Below, piece after piece: positions 46,971 to 57,669 of a DNA stretch of 64,000 bases. Both the position numbers and the translations under genes were made by a program. The stretch covers positions 6,331,501 to 6,395,500 of the forward strand of contig OY783193.1 in assembly GCA_963678675.1 (NCBI GenBank), read 5' to 3'. The notes beneath the pieces were generated by a model that made no database searches, was not told the origin of the DNA, and saw nothing but the letters and a program-made list of their open reading frames with translations. Numbering within the stretch: position 1 is the first letter of the stretch; each line of letters starts with the position of its first letter. The stretch comes from Xiphydria camelus. Lineage: Eukaryota; Arthropoda; Insecta; Hymenoptera; Xiphydriidae.

Positions 46971-47430
46971 CTAGCATACACACACATATGTGGCCCTCGC
47001 TCCACTCGGGAAAGCTAGTGAGTTTTCACAAAATGTAAATTAAAGGGATAAACTTTCAACTCCAAAAATAATAAAGCTGAACAAAGTCATCATATTCTCA
47101 ATACAACAGCGCTTACGTCGGTGAAAGAAAACTCCCTTCTTTATTCAATTACATATGCTATTGGAAATTGAATAATTTTGAATTGAAACGGCAGTTCAGT
47201 GGATATAAGGGGTACCCTCGGAATAAATACTGTTTCTCCTTTACATTCTCCCGACATTATTCGTGCTTCGATTACATTGTTTGATAACTGCTTCACGGTC
47301 ATTCTTGTTCCATTACATAATCTGGGTGAATCTATATTCCTTAACAAAATAATTGGTGATCCTTTTTTTAATCTCAAACAGTGCAAAGGCATCCCTGGCA
47401 CATTCAACGAATTAAAAAATTCTGTAGGCC
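46971..47430 (-). mobile_element. Helitron remnant (3' part)
   Basis: On the minus strand the Pif1-type helicase C-terminal coding fragment is followed by about 170 bp of decayed sequence. Then comes a GC-rich pairable stretch (CCCGAGTGGAGCGAGGG), and 22 bp later CTAG followed by T, at 46971-46974. A CTRR end after a short hairpin, with insertion next to T, is the usual Helitron 3' terminus, so 46971 is my candidate end. The hairpin is imperfect. The 5' end is not identifiable. Confidence 0.55.
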
Positions 47431-47482
47431 AAAACATTTTAGAACTTTCTAGAAAGTTCTGGAGCATTCTAGAACATTTCAA
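47141..47482 (-). pseudogene. Helitron Pif1-like helicase, C-terminal fragment
   Basis: The minus-strand frame contains WPTEFFNSLNVPGMPLHCL, then LRLKKGSPIILLRNID, SPRLCNGTRMTVKQL, NNVIEARIMSGECKGETVF and IPRVPL, ending at a stop after FPIAYVIE. This order (PTEFLNSL, GxPxxLLRNLDPxxGLCNGTR, VFIPRIPL, LPFxFKRxQFP) is characteristic of the C-terminal part of Helitron Rep/helicase proteins. The expected AMTINKSQGQ block after QFP is absent, cut off by the stop. In another frame a faint VFFH...IIF tail follows. The first ~20 residues before WPTEF are translated from the decamer array and are not helicase. This is a dead fragment of a protein that usually exceeds 1,000 residues. Confidence 0.8.
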
Positions 47483-47600
47483 AACTTTCTAGAATATTCT
47501 TGAACATTTTGGAACATTGTAGAATATTTTGGAAGATTCTAGAACATCTTGGAACAGCCCGGAATATTCTGGAAGAGTTCGCTATATTTTTGAAAATTTT
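47431..47600. repeat. 10-bp tandem array resembling heat-shock elements
   Basis: Seventeen consecutive decamers in perfect 10-bp register with consensus AGAACATTCT. In the 14 units from 47441 to 47580, twelve have GAA at positions 2-4 and seven have TTC at positions 7-9. The stretch 47441-47460 is a perfect nGAAnnTTCnnGAAnnTTCn. Alternating GAA and TTC every 5 bp is the binding pattern of HSF trimers. The array directly abuts the helicase fragment. Whether it binds HSF is inference; it may be a simple minisatellite. Confidence 0.8.
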
Positions 47601-48581
47601 ATGACACTGTAAAGCACTTGAGATAGTCGCTGGAAGAAGTCCATTGGTGGGCGGCACCCTTTTAATCCCTATATTTTCTGACCCAACCCCTGCAGTTCCA
47701 AAACAAAAAGTTCTTCATCGATGGGGGATGTAGGGCTACCATGCCTTATAACCCCCATGGGGCTACGATTAGCGGTTCCAGAATTTTATGGAAACGCACA
47801 GACTTACCACACTTTCTTTTATTATATTATATATATATATATATATATTGATTACCAAACTGTAACGGCATTTCACAATAACTGTATAGTTTCATAATCT
47901 CCAAAGCCAAAATAGATCTCACACTGGCTAATAATACCCATGCAGGTATGATTGACAGGCTGTGAAATGCTATTGAATTTCCCAGATGTATAATAGTGTA
48001 TGGGTATTACATACAAAACATTAGTCACCGGGCGAGACTCTAATCTGAATTCGTGATCGGGCTGACGGGAATCGCGAGAGCGATTTGCCGATCAGGATGA
48101 ACGGCGATGACGAGATAACGAGTGAATTATGTATGGATGTCCGGACATAGGTCACTCGACCTGTCGTCGATATGACGAGACAATTTGTATCTACTGATTC
48201 CCAATCTGGAGAGTTGATCGATTTAGGAGAGTTGATCGACAAGTAGATTGCTATCGTTGATGATAGAAAAAAAGATTAATTCAAAATTAAGTTCAAAATG
48301 AAGCTATATGCTCTGAAATTAGAAAAAGTTTATATTTTTAAGATTGTAATAAACATAATATTAAAGGATTTCAATTAAGCGAAAGGTTGACGAATTGGAC
48401 GATCAATAAAATGGACCGGACTGTATTTTAAATCCTTGCTGTGTTTTAGAAGTCACTCCGATCTACGTTACTTTATTGATCGACGCAGGTCATCAACCCT
48501 ACATTTCTTCCTCTCATTGTTCCAATGATATTGTACGCGTCACCTTATCAATCGCACTGTCGAATACAAATTAGCCTTTAA
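47601..48581. other. No supported gene; TA microsatellite
   Basis: A TA run lies at about 47825-47848. The remainder could include more of the Helitron's upstream region, but no coding homology is visible. The 73-codon frame at 48021-48242 has no domain. Confidence 0.45.
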
Positions 48582-48663
48582 CCTTTAGAGGACGGGGATT
48601 TTTTTAAAAATAGTTTGTGTTCACAGGGTGGTCCCTAAAGGGACCACCCCTGTCCTCTAATGG
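48582..48663. mobile_element. 82-bp piggyBac-like mini-element with TTAA duplication
   Basis: TTAA at 48578-48581 and 48664-48667 flank inverse ends: CCTTTAGAGGACGGGG on the left and, inverted, CCATTAGAGGACAGGGG on the right. The interior holds a perfect hairpin, GGGTGGTCCCT with AGGGACCACCC. TTAA duplication with CC-starting tips is the piggyBac pattern. It is far too short to code. Confidence 0.75.
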
Positions 48664-49534
48664 TTAATTACCACAGATACTATATTATATCTCACACATA
48701 TAAAAGTACATTAAATTTAACGCAAACTTCCGTGATACGTCACTCGAATAATTTTCCTCGACCTATTTGAGGGTTATCGTATCGCTCTCGCGATTATTTT
48801 TTAATTATCCTCATATGTATACTGAAAGACCAACAAAAGAAATAAATTCTCAAAATGGCTACAACATTTTCATATTCCCGATGTTAAATGAAAAGTTCCA
48901 TTTTCTTTCCCACTTCCGCTTGCTTACTCAGACGTTATGTCCGTCTGTGGTCACGTGCACGAGTATACAGAAGCGCATAATAACCGTCATTCAATTCGAC
49001 CGTAACGAGCGTCGTAGATAAAGCGTCGATAAGCGGCCAGGAAAACATAACCACAGTAAGTCACGTTGAAGGGAAAATGCGCGGCAGCTCCTCGCCTCTT
49101 CGAGTCTGTTTCCGTTTCAAGTCCCGCGAATCGTATGCCGTGCAGCGGTGAGCGCCTGAAGAATTCATAGAGGCGTTTCCAGCGTGCAAGCGACGTGGAT
49201 TTCCCGGCAGGTGAACGTAGTTGTCGCGAGGGGTGGAAGGGGGGGGGATTCAAGGGAGGGACGGGAAGAGGGATGCATATTTCATATCGAATCGTCATGG
49301 AAACTCGTGTCTAGCGCGCGTACATAAAAGCCCTTATTCCGAGGGTCGCTGCGGTCAGAAAACATCCCCCGAGTAATCCTGCGCGACCTCGATGCCGTGG
49401 AGACGATTCGAACTGGAAAATATCAAGTCTCATCCGCGGAGTTCTACAATCGCTGAGCGCTGCGCGATTATTCAAGAGACGAGGTCAACGACCGCGGAAA
49501 ATAGAAACTTTTTGATGGGCTGTATCTCGGAAAC
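48664..49534. other. No supported feature
   Basis: Unique-looking sequence; open frames of 84 and 103 codons lack domains. A poly-G run lies at about 49240-49248. Confidence 0.5.
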
Positions 49535-49815
49535 AAGTCGATGAAATGAAAAATGTCACTACAGATTTTATGTGGGAATTGTCGTCTCCCGGTAGCCAAT
49601 ATTTTTAGAATATTTTTAAACCCTCTCGTTTTTAAAAGTTATCGTCGATTATCGAAATGTAAACTAATCCGATTGTTCCGCTTCTTTAAAAAAGCGATTT
49701 CATTTCGAAAATCTACATTGTCGTACGAAAATGTTACGACAGCTTTTTTAGTGCGTTACATTCCCTACCAGAGTCTATTTTTAGAATATTTTTAAAACCT
49801 CCCATTTTTTTTTTC
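49535..49815 (+). repeat. Two degenerate direct repeats
   Basis: Unit 1 (about 49549-49625) has GAAAAATGTCACTACAGATT and ATTTTTAGAATATTTTTAAA followed by CCCTC. Unit 2 (about 49726-49801) has GAAAATGTTACGACAGCTTT and the same ATTTTTAGAATATTTTTAAA followed by ACCTC. The units are about 170 bp apart and otherwise diverged. Confidence 0.5.
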
Positions 49816-50121
49816 GAGCGCGACAATGCCGCGCCTATGTGTATAGGTACCCATTGCGCTCGGGTATACATACTATGTACGATGAAAGGGGTGGTCGCAC
49901 GGGGTAGGGTTGCGGGTTCTTGACCGCCGCAACAATCCTGGCCGATTCTGCGCGCCAGTCCTTTCAGCTGCTGCATTCGGTATTTTGCACGATAAAGCCG
50001 CGTGTAAGGAAAATGAGAGAAAAAGAAGAGAATCCTTTTGGACTTTCTTTTTTTGCGCGATAAATGGGCTGTTACACTCAAAGCGAGCAATTATTATGCA
50101 CGCACAAGTGGAAAATGCTTG
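49816..50121. other. No supported feature
   Basis: Short unique-looking interval with no credible open frame. Confidence 0.5.
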
Positions 50122-50369
50122 ACCGAGAAAACAGTTTATTAATAGTTAATAAATGTAATTTAAAATGCGGCGAAATAAATATTTTAGAATAAGAAAATGT
50201 ACGTTAATTATGAAAATATTTATTTCATTCAAATGGTTGCCTCAAAGGATCAAATTGTGCCAAATAAATATCGTAATAGTTAACGAATATGTACTCGGCC
50301 CCATAAAGTGTTTATTTCGTCATATTCAAACAAACATTTATTAACTACAAATAAACTTTTTTCTAGGTG
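50122..50369. mobile_element. MITE family C copy 2
   Basis: Left ACCGAGAAAACAGTTTATTA, right ATAAACTTTTTTCTAGGTG. Contains GGCGAAATAAATATTTTAG, AAGGATCAAATTGTGCCAAA and CAAACATTTATTAACTAC, matching the copies at 59517 and 62097. Non-coding. Confidence 0.8.
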
Positions 50370-50962
50370 TTCGAAACGTGCAATTAAAACCTATTGAATG
50401 GAGGATTTTCCATCAGTTTTACCAGATATATCGTCCAGCTGGATCGTACGTAAAAAAATTAATGCGGAAACCCGTCCGATGACAATTCAGGACCGTAGAT
50501 ATACGAGGCAGTAAGAAACAGCAATTTTCAACGTGACCCCAATACCCAACTGGCCAGATACACGGACGATGTTCAATCGTAAATTTTTTCTCTTCAACGC
50601 GCTTCATTTTTTCTCTCCTATCTACGTTCCCACACAGCAGCGAATAAATTGAATCGGGGGAAACTCTTTGTCCAACGATTTCTCTCCCCTCATCCGTTCT
50701 CTCACCCCTCCCAGACATACTGTAGAAGACACGTACACCCATGGGGAGGATCAACTCTACACTCTACCGACCGCGCCACGACGCATGAACGTCAGGCGTA
50801 AGGGGAACGACGAGCGTATAGAGCGGTGGGAAAACTGGAAGTGTAGCGGCGACTGGTGTAATTTCAATACGGATAGAAGGAATCCAGTTTTACAAGTCCC
50901 GGACGCTATAGATAAGAGAGTGAGCACTGGCCCAACCGTTTTATATGAACCCCGCGTACTCA
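50370..50962. other. No supported feature
   Basis: Open frames on both strands (50419-50754, 50668-51021) overlap and run into the adjacent B element. No domain is visible. Confidence 0.5.
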
Positions 50963-51254
50963 TACCGAGAGAAATAATTGCTAGTGTCAACAAAAATATT
51001 TCTCGAGCAAAGAACATATGATCATAAAATTTTTTAAGAATACAAATGCTTGGTCGAAGAATATATATTCTTAATTCAACTATACTTTCATAGGGATAAG
51101 AAACCTTTCTGCGTGAAATAAAAGAAAAAGAATTACTTGAGGCTATCAAATATTTTCTTGCGCGAAGAAAACCATGATCTGATTCTAGAATTATATCATG
51201 TTTTTGGTTAAAGAACAAATTTTTTTGGTACTGGCAATTATTTCTCCCAGAGTG
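50963..51254 (+). mobile_element. MITE family B copy 7
   Basis: Starts ACCGAGAGAAATAATTGC and ends GGCAATTATTTCTCCCAGAG. Blocks GCAAAGAACATATGATCATA, CTTGGTCGAAGAATATATA and CTTGCGCGAAGAAAACCATG match the family. Full length and uninterrupted. Confidence 0.85.
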
Positions 51255-51309
51255 TATCTATATGAATACATATCGCATGCGTTGCGACATGGTGAAACAC
51301 ACCCGTACC

Positions 51310-53314
51310 TACTGAGAAAAATAACTCACTTAAAATGACAAAAGACATTTGATTAAGCGCGTTTAATTACACAGTAAATCACTAAATTGGGTATTGAAAT
51401 CTGACTTCAGTTTATGTTTCGGGCTGGTCCACCATTAACAAAACTGATTTTGGTTTGGTTGTTGCTGCTCAGTTAAGCGTTTTTTTTCAATTTTGTAGTT
51501 TTAGGAAATATGAAGAGAAAACGGTCATTATTAAATTTAAAAACAATGTTTTTTTTCACAAAATAGTTGTGGTGGGGGTTTTTAGGTATGAGGAATTTTA
51601 TTTTTGCTAAAAATATCCGCCAGATGGCGCTACAGATAAGTTTCCTATAAACTTTACGTATTTTCGATGAAAGATCATGCTTGTTTTATATATTTTCATA
51701 CATTTTCTTACTATTTCTGTTTTATTTGCTCCTTTTTTTGCAAATAATAAAAATTTTAAAAAAGGTAAAAAATATTTTTAAAGTGTTTATTATTTATTCT
51801 TAGTCGCTGTCGCTACTATAAATTACAGAGCGGGTTTCTTCTTCTTCGTCTTCAGCAGCCTCCGCTTCTATTTCACTCTCCTCGTCTTAGTCCGTCAGAT
51901 AGTGACAGATTCTGGTGCTCCATTTTCACATACAAGCCTCGAAGAGGGTTGAAAAGTACTTCGATTTTGAGTAGAATGAAGGGAAATTTACGAATGGTCC
52001 CTGGGGATAACATATGCAAAATTAAATTTTTCTTAACAAAAAAATAAAAGGTGTCTCTTGCCCATTTTTTCACGCAAGCCTTGTTCACTAAATGATTAAT
52101 TAATAAAACCTGGCTTCGGAAAACCAAAGGCTTGAGTGTTGCAGGTGGCTAAAGGATTGAAATAAGGGCGTAATCTTGTAAGGAAAAATCGAGATTCTCT
52201 GACCGATTTTCCCACACAAGCCTTTGATTTCCGAAGCCAGGTTTTATTAATTAATCATTTAGTGAACAAGGCTTGCGTGACAAAATGGGCAAGAGGTACC
52301 TTTTATTTTTTTATTAAGAAAAATCGAATTTTCCATATGTTATCCCCAGGGACCATTCGTAAATTCCCCTTCATTCTACTCAAAATCGAAGTACTTTTCA
52401 ACCCTCTTCGAGGCTTGTATGCGAAAATGGGGCACCAGAATCTGTCATTATCTCACGGTCTATCTGTATCATATGCGTCAGCATCACGTCTGAAAGTCCA
52501 GCATAGATCGGCGATCATAGAATTTAATTTCTTTCCTTGATAACATGCTAAAAATGTATGAAATATAAAAAAAAAGACAAAATTTATTACATTAATGTTA
52601 TAAACCGTAAAAGCATTCTTTACCTTCAAAAGGCATGCACACTTGGTGAAATCTCTCACCCTGTTCATCACTTTCTGGTTTCGATATTCAAAATTTTATA
52701 CTTTAAAAATGAGTAAATGAAACAAATAATGAGAAAATGTATGAAAATATATAAAACAAACATGATCTTTCATAGAAAATACGTAAAGTTTATAGGAAAT
52801 TTATCTGTAGCACCCTCTGGCGGATGTTTTTAGCAAATATAAATATCAGAAATGAATTCCTCGTACCTAAAAACCCCCACCACAACTATTTTGTGAAAAA
52901 AAAACATTTTTTTAAATTTAATAATAACCGTTTTCCCTTCATATTCCCTAAAAACTACAAAATTGAAAAAAATGCTTAATTGAGCAGCAACAACCAAACC
53001 GAAATCAGTTTTGTTAATGGTAAACCAGCCCGGAACATAAACTGAAGTCAGATTTTAATACCCTCTTCATGACCCCCAAAATGACTTACAGTGTTATCCT
53101 AACCAAAATACTAGTACGTTTAATCAAATATTTAGTTATTATAATTACATATTTAGTAATTCTAACTACATATCTAGTTATTCTAATCAGAAAATGGTCA
53201 GTTTAACCAAACAGATGAAGGATCCATATCGTAGGATCCATGCAAAATTACCAATCGGTTTGATTATGGTCTCCAGGATTTTTGTTAAATTGACCAGGTT
53301 TTTTTTCTCACTTT
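51310..53314 (+). mobile_element. MITE family A copy 8, split by the 1.72-kb palindrome
   Basis: The left 60 bp (ACTGAGAAAAATAACTCAC to GCGTTTAATTA) and the right part from 53097 (TCCTAACCAAAATACTAG to ACCAGGTTTTTTTTCTCA) join to restore the family A order GTTTAGTTATTCTAACC. The inserted element brings a TTA duplication. Confidence 0.85.
51370..53093. mobile_element. 1.72-kb palindromic transposon, TTA duplication
   Basis: Tips CACAGTAAATCA and, inverted, CACTGTAAGTCA. TTA at 51367-51369 and 53094-53096. The outer arms (about 51370-51735 and 52735-53093) are inverse, and an inner palindrome spans about 51903-52447. They are separated by unequal non-paired spacers. The left spacer on the minus strand encodes an acidic stretch (DEESEIEAEAAEDEEEE, ending in SSDSD and a stop, then AATAAA), which looks like the C-terminus of a lost transposon protein. 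The 84- and 92-codon frames (51873-52127 minus, 52262-52540 plus) are the same arm read in opposite directions. CACTG-type tips with a 3-bp duplication recall CACTA/EnSpm or Harbinger-like elements, which is inference. Confidence 0.8.
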
Positions 53315-54221
53315 GCGAGTGACACTCGCGCAAATTGCGCGAAAGGGGCGCTTGCGAGAGGATTAGAAAGATTACTCCCGGAAAGAGAGACGCCGGCGAG
53401 GACATTACATCCGACAAGAAGGGTGAGGGCGGCAGGCGCCGCGACGGTCGCTGGAAGAACGTCGGTGTAAAATCGCCGTTCGGAAAGTTCGACCGCGCGA
53501 GGCGCAGAGCCATCGAGGGATTCCCACGAGACTTTCTACCTCGTTTTTTTCAAGCCATTTCTCCTCAAAATATTATTATCGCGTTATGTGTATATCGAAT
53601 GTGGCTGACTGGGGCTGTTGCAGGAATTTCGTTTCCCTGATCACGCGTGTGCATAGGACACACGTACTCGGGAATGCGTTTAGATTGTAGGCACATTAGG
53701 CGCATGGTAAAAAACACTGTAATCGCATTAATCACAATTCGAGGCAACCATCTTGTGACATTGCAATTATAACAGCCACGGTTATAGCAGACATTTCTAT
53801 AAATCAAGATAATTTTCAAGTTAATTCCAGCTGTTATTATCCCAATGATACAGTTGCTCCAGATCGTGGCAAATGCAATCGCACACACTTTTTACCGCAT
53901 TTATTAGCGTCGCTCGCGGGGACTCCTAAATTCCTCCGTAGACTTTCCATCCGGCTGCAGAGAGTTTCCCTTTCGAGGAAGAAAGGGGAGAGGCGATAAT
54001 GCAACGGCGGCAAGAAATGGAGAAGAAAAACAAATGCTCGAGATATGAGATCGAGCGACGGAGGTAGGGAGGTAAGGGAGGGAGGAGAAAAAACCCGGAG
54101 GATTCCCCGGACAGGTACAGGTTGCCGCGGTATGTTATTTATTCCGCGCGGAGGAGACGTGTATCCCGTAGGTGTGTATATGTAGGCGCGTACGCTCACT
54201 TTGCGTGAGGCTGGGAAGGTA
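53315..54221. other. No supported feature
   Basis: CpG-rich at the start; open frames at 53335-53640 and 53837-54199 have no domains. I see nothing else. Confidence 0.5.
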
Positions 54222-54624
54222 TAGGGTAGGAGTAGGTACCATTAGCGGCCATCACACCAGCTCCGGCCACTTGGCATTTGTATTTGATTTATTAAATAGG
54301 GATATTATTCCATGGCGAAATTTTAAAATTTACCGTGTAAGAATCAAAATGTTTCTGCCCCCACTTATAAAAATTATCGGTAGATAGCCCCTACTGGTAC
54401 CTGTGGCCGGAAGTGGCAAAAATGGGTTTGCTAGCCTTTATCGTTTAAAAGTGGTTTTAAGTATTGTTTTTCATATTGTTTTGTGTAAGTAAATCAATCT
54501 TTAGGTCAATAACAACATTCTAAATTACACCTGGCACAAATGAAACAAGAATCATTAACAATATAAAACTTGGAATAAAAACAAATCCTTAATGTGGCCG
54601 CAACCGGTACTCTTACCCTACCTA
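54222..54624. mobile_element. ~400-bp inverted-repeat element, GGGTA..GGCCAC ends
   Basis: The left end GGGTAGGAGTAGGTACCATT then AGCGGCCA is matched by the inverse right end AGGGTAAGAGTACCGGTTGC then GGCCAC. CCGGCCACTT and, inverted, CCACTTCCGGCCAC recur inside. Short TATA sequences flank both ends. Non-coding. Superfamily uncertain. Confidence 0.6.
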
Positions 54625-57600
54625 TATATATATACATATATAGCGAGGGGACGATGAGAGTTGCGCAGGAGAAGACTGATAAGGGGTGGAAGGAAAACCG
54701 AGAGAAGGAGAGGGAAGCCCCTCCCCACTCCTATCTACACGTCTTACACATCACAAAAGATCCGTAAAATTTCTCTGGAGGGAAAAAAAACAGGGAAACT
54801 CTTCCGCGCGCGATCTCCTCTTCTCGCCCGAGAGCGTGACGAAGTTATCGACCTTTAAGGAGGCACTTAGCCGAATTCTAAATGGGTTAAGGCGAGACGA
54901 TCGCACCGCGACGGGGAGAGCGGAGGGATCGTCGGACGCGCGTATATTTTTTCGGACAACTATACCGCGTGCGAGTGCGACGGAAGAAAGCGAGAGGGAG
55001 GGGAGAGAAGGAGAGAGGACGGGAGGAGAGCCGGACGGCGGAGACCCCCGGAGCGACTGGCAAAGGTCTTTGGAACCAGTTCTGCCAGACACCTCGCGTC
55101 ACGGCGAAAAGTTGATTTGTCCAGGCGACCAATTGAGTCGCGGTTTCTTGCCGGCGGTCCCGATCTTGCGCCGCGCCGTTGCGAGAATAAACGACATTGC
55201 GTCTAGGCGCGAATTGTTCGAGGAGCCCCGTTACTGGAATTCACTTTCAAAGTTACCAATCCTTTTTCTCTGTGCACAGCCGCGCGTCGTGGGCGCGCAG
55301 TACGCCCGCAGCGTCGCGGTAGACGCATCCTACCCACGCGGGTGTCGTACACGCGCGGTACGTATACATTGTATGACAGATGCAAAGCAGTTTCGTGAGT
55401 TGCGTCAGCCGATGCACCTGCTGCACCGCACGGTGACTCGCACAATACCCAACGCTTTAAGAGCGCAACGCAATCCCGGCGATAAAGCTTCTCGTGTAAC
55501 GCGATAAATAAAAAAAGAACTCGCGCAAAACGCGTTCAACGAGTCGCAATAGCGCCAAACGTGGGCCGCATCGATCGGCCTCGCGTACCGCGGCGACAAT
55601 GCGGGTGTACGTAACTGCACGGGGCTCTTCTAGAGGGTCCTCCTTTTTTCCCTCCCGAGTTCATTCATAGTTACGCGACTACGATATGAGCGCGAGATAA
55701 ACACCGCGGGCGCATGCGAGTGTGCGAGAGTCGCATACGCGCGCGCGTGGTACGATCGCCGTGCCGGACGGTTCGGCGGCGCTGATTCGTCGCGGGGAAA
55801 TCGACGGATGCGCGCGATCCAGGATTCCCCGCACGCGGAGAGGCTGCGTCAAGAGTTACGAGACTCGCGGCCTGCATCGCGCGCCTCGTTATCGGCGGCG
55901 GCGAGACGAGGGCGACGTATCGGGGACAACGTGGAAATTCCAAGGCTGCGTCAACGATATTCGTTATATGATGCGAGCGCGTCATGTGGCGATGCGTTTA
56001 TATTTATTTATTTTCCGACGACGGGTCGACTCTGGCGGTGATCGTTATCGTCAGCCAGCCGTGCGAATGACGATCGGGGAGGGGGGGGGGGGGGGGGGTC
56101 CAACTATTCGTACTTTGAGAAAAATTTGATTGAAAGAACGAAAATTTAACCAAAAATCATGGTCGATTTTAACGCCAGCCATAGTTCTATAATTTTTCTA
56201 AGGAGCGGAAATTTCAGTCATGGTAACAAGAGATGAGCATTGCTGGAACTGAGTCGACTTGCAATATGGTCGATAGATGTCACCAACTTTCTTTTCATAT
56301 AGTTGACACTAACATGCAGTAATATTATCAATCTACCTTTGTGGTTGATTCAACCATGGTGCATGGCTATCATAAAATACACCTCGTGGTTATTATAACC
56401 ACGCAAAAAAAATTATTTCGACTGTATTTACGATCTGTTTAATTATAAATCATGTACTAGCGACCAGGAAAATTCAACTTTGCGATTTGGTTGACTACGG
56501 GACTTTTCTCTTTAGATTCAGCTGCGGACTTTTTGTGATGGATCGATTACGCGTTCTTTTCTTTTTGTAAAATCAACAGCGAATGGTAATAAAATGATTG
56601 AATCAGGAGAACATTGCACCTCTACAGCTCGTTCTTCTCTATAAACCAGATATAAAAATCCATATATAATTATTATACGTGCCTGATCCGACTAGAAAAG
56701 TGATCTGCAATAATCGATTCATCGATAAGACCAATGGAAAAAGTAACAATCGAAATATTTCATCTCTATTGCGTAAATTATAGATTCCTATTTTCGTCGC
56801 ATGGAAATAGAGTCGCGCGCGCGATAACTCGAGGTTATCGCAGCGGAAGAAGGCGAAACAATTAATATTTTCCCGCAGTCTCGCGTTGCTCCAAGAAGGA
56901 AAGGCTCTACTACGAAACAAACGTCAGAGCCGATGCGTATTCGCGTGCGACTGTCGGAATATGCAAAATTAAACCTGGGGCGCGAGGAGCAATCGCAAAA
57001 TCCGGCGTCCGCAATCGCGTTAGCGGGGAGAAATTTCGAAAAGTCGCTGAAATTTAAGCGATCGCGTGTCACGGTGTGGGTAGGAGCCCGTCAGCCGAGT
57101 GAAAGGCAATAATGTGAAGGCTCGTTAACTGCTACTTGCTACCAACACATATGTACACGCACAAATCCACACACGACGAAGCCGTACACACTTACGGCGC
57201 ACGCATAGCCAAGTTGCAATCACCGACCTACCACAGGACTGTGTGTCACCGCGCGAGGCCCAACACACGCGCAAAGGCACACTAACACACACGCGTGCCA
57301 CAGAGTGGCGGAGAGTGCGAAACATCGACAGCCGGGAACTCGTACGGTCGGACCTCTCAGGATACGTCACTCGCGCGACAAGGACGTCCGCTAAACGAGC
57401 GAATTATACCGGAATAATTGCCACACTTCGCCGGAGTTCACAGAGCTGACGGGAAAAGAAACAAAAGAACGATTGTCGGCGCCGAAACGCGTCTGCGATG
57501 GCAGGGATCCGATTCATCTCACCGTGTGCAGTGCAGATGTGTTTTCTCAGATAGATTTGTATGATGTTCATACAATGATTGATCGTTCTGAAGTTTACGT

Positions 57601-57669
57601 TTATTTGCCGCGTAAGTTTGGAATAATTGTTTTTTAAAAATGTTTAATTTATATTATAATGTGATTCAA
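54625..57669. other. CpG-rich 3 kb without a supported gene
   Basis: The longest frame of the window (273 codons, 54686-55507) is here. It is rich in arginine, glycine and serine, has no domain, and is overlapped by opposite-strand frames. A poly-G run lies at 56081-56098. Around 56100-56520 there are ATGGT/ACCAT-type inverse words that may be an eroded palindrome, but no clear ends. Confidence 0.5.

Noticed and set aside
47469..47657. 62-codon minus-strand frame with repeated SRIF/KIFKNI residues
   Set aside because: It is a translation of the 10-bp decamer array, not a repeat protein.
51873..52540. Two similar small proteins on opposite strands
   Set aside because: They are the same inverted arm read in both directions; no domain is recognisable.
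54686..55507. 273-codon open frame, the longest in the window
   Set aside because: Rich in arginine, serine and glycine from CpG/GA-rich DNA, overlapped by opposite-strand frames, no recognisable domain, and no Kozak or splice context.
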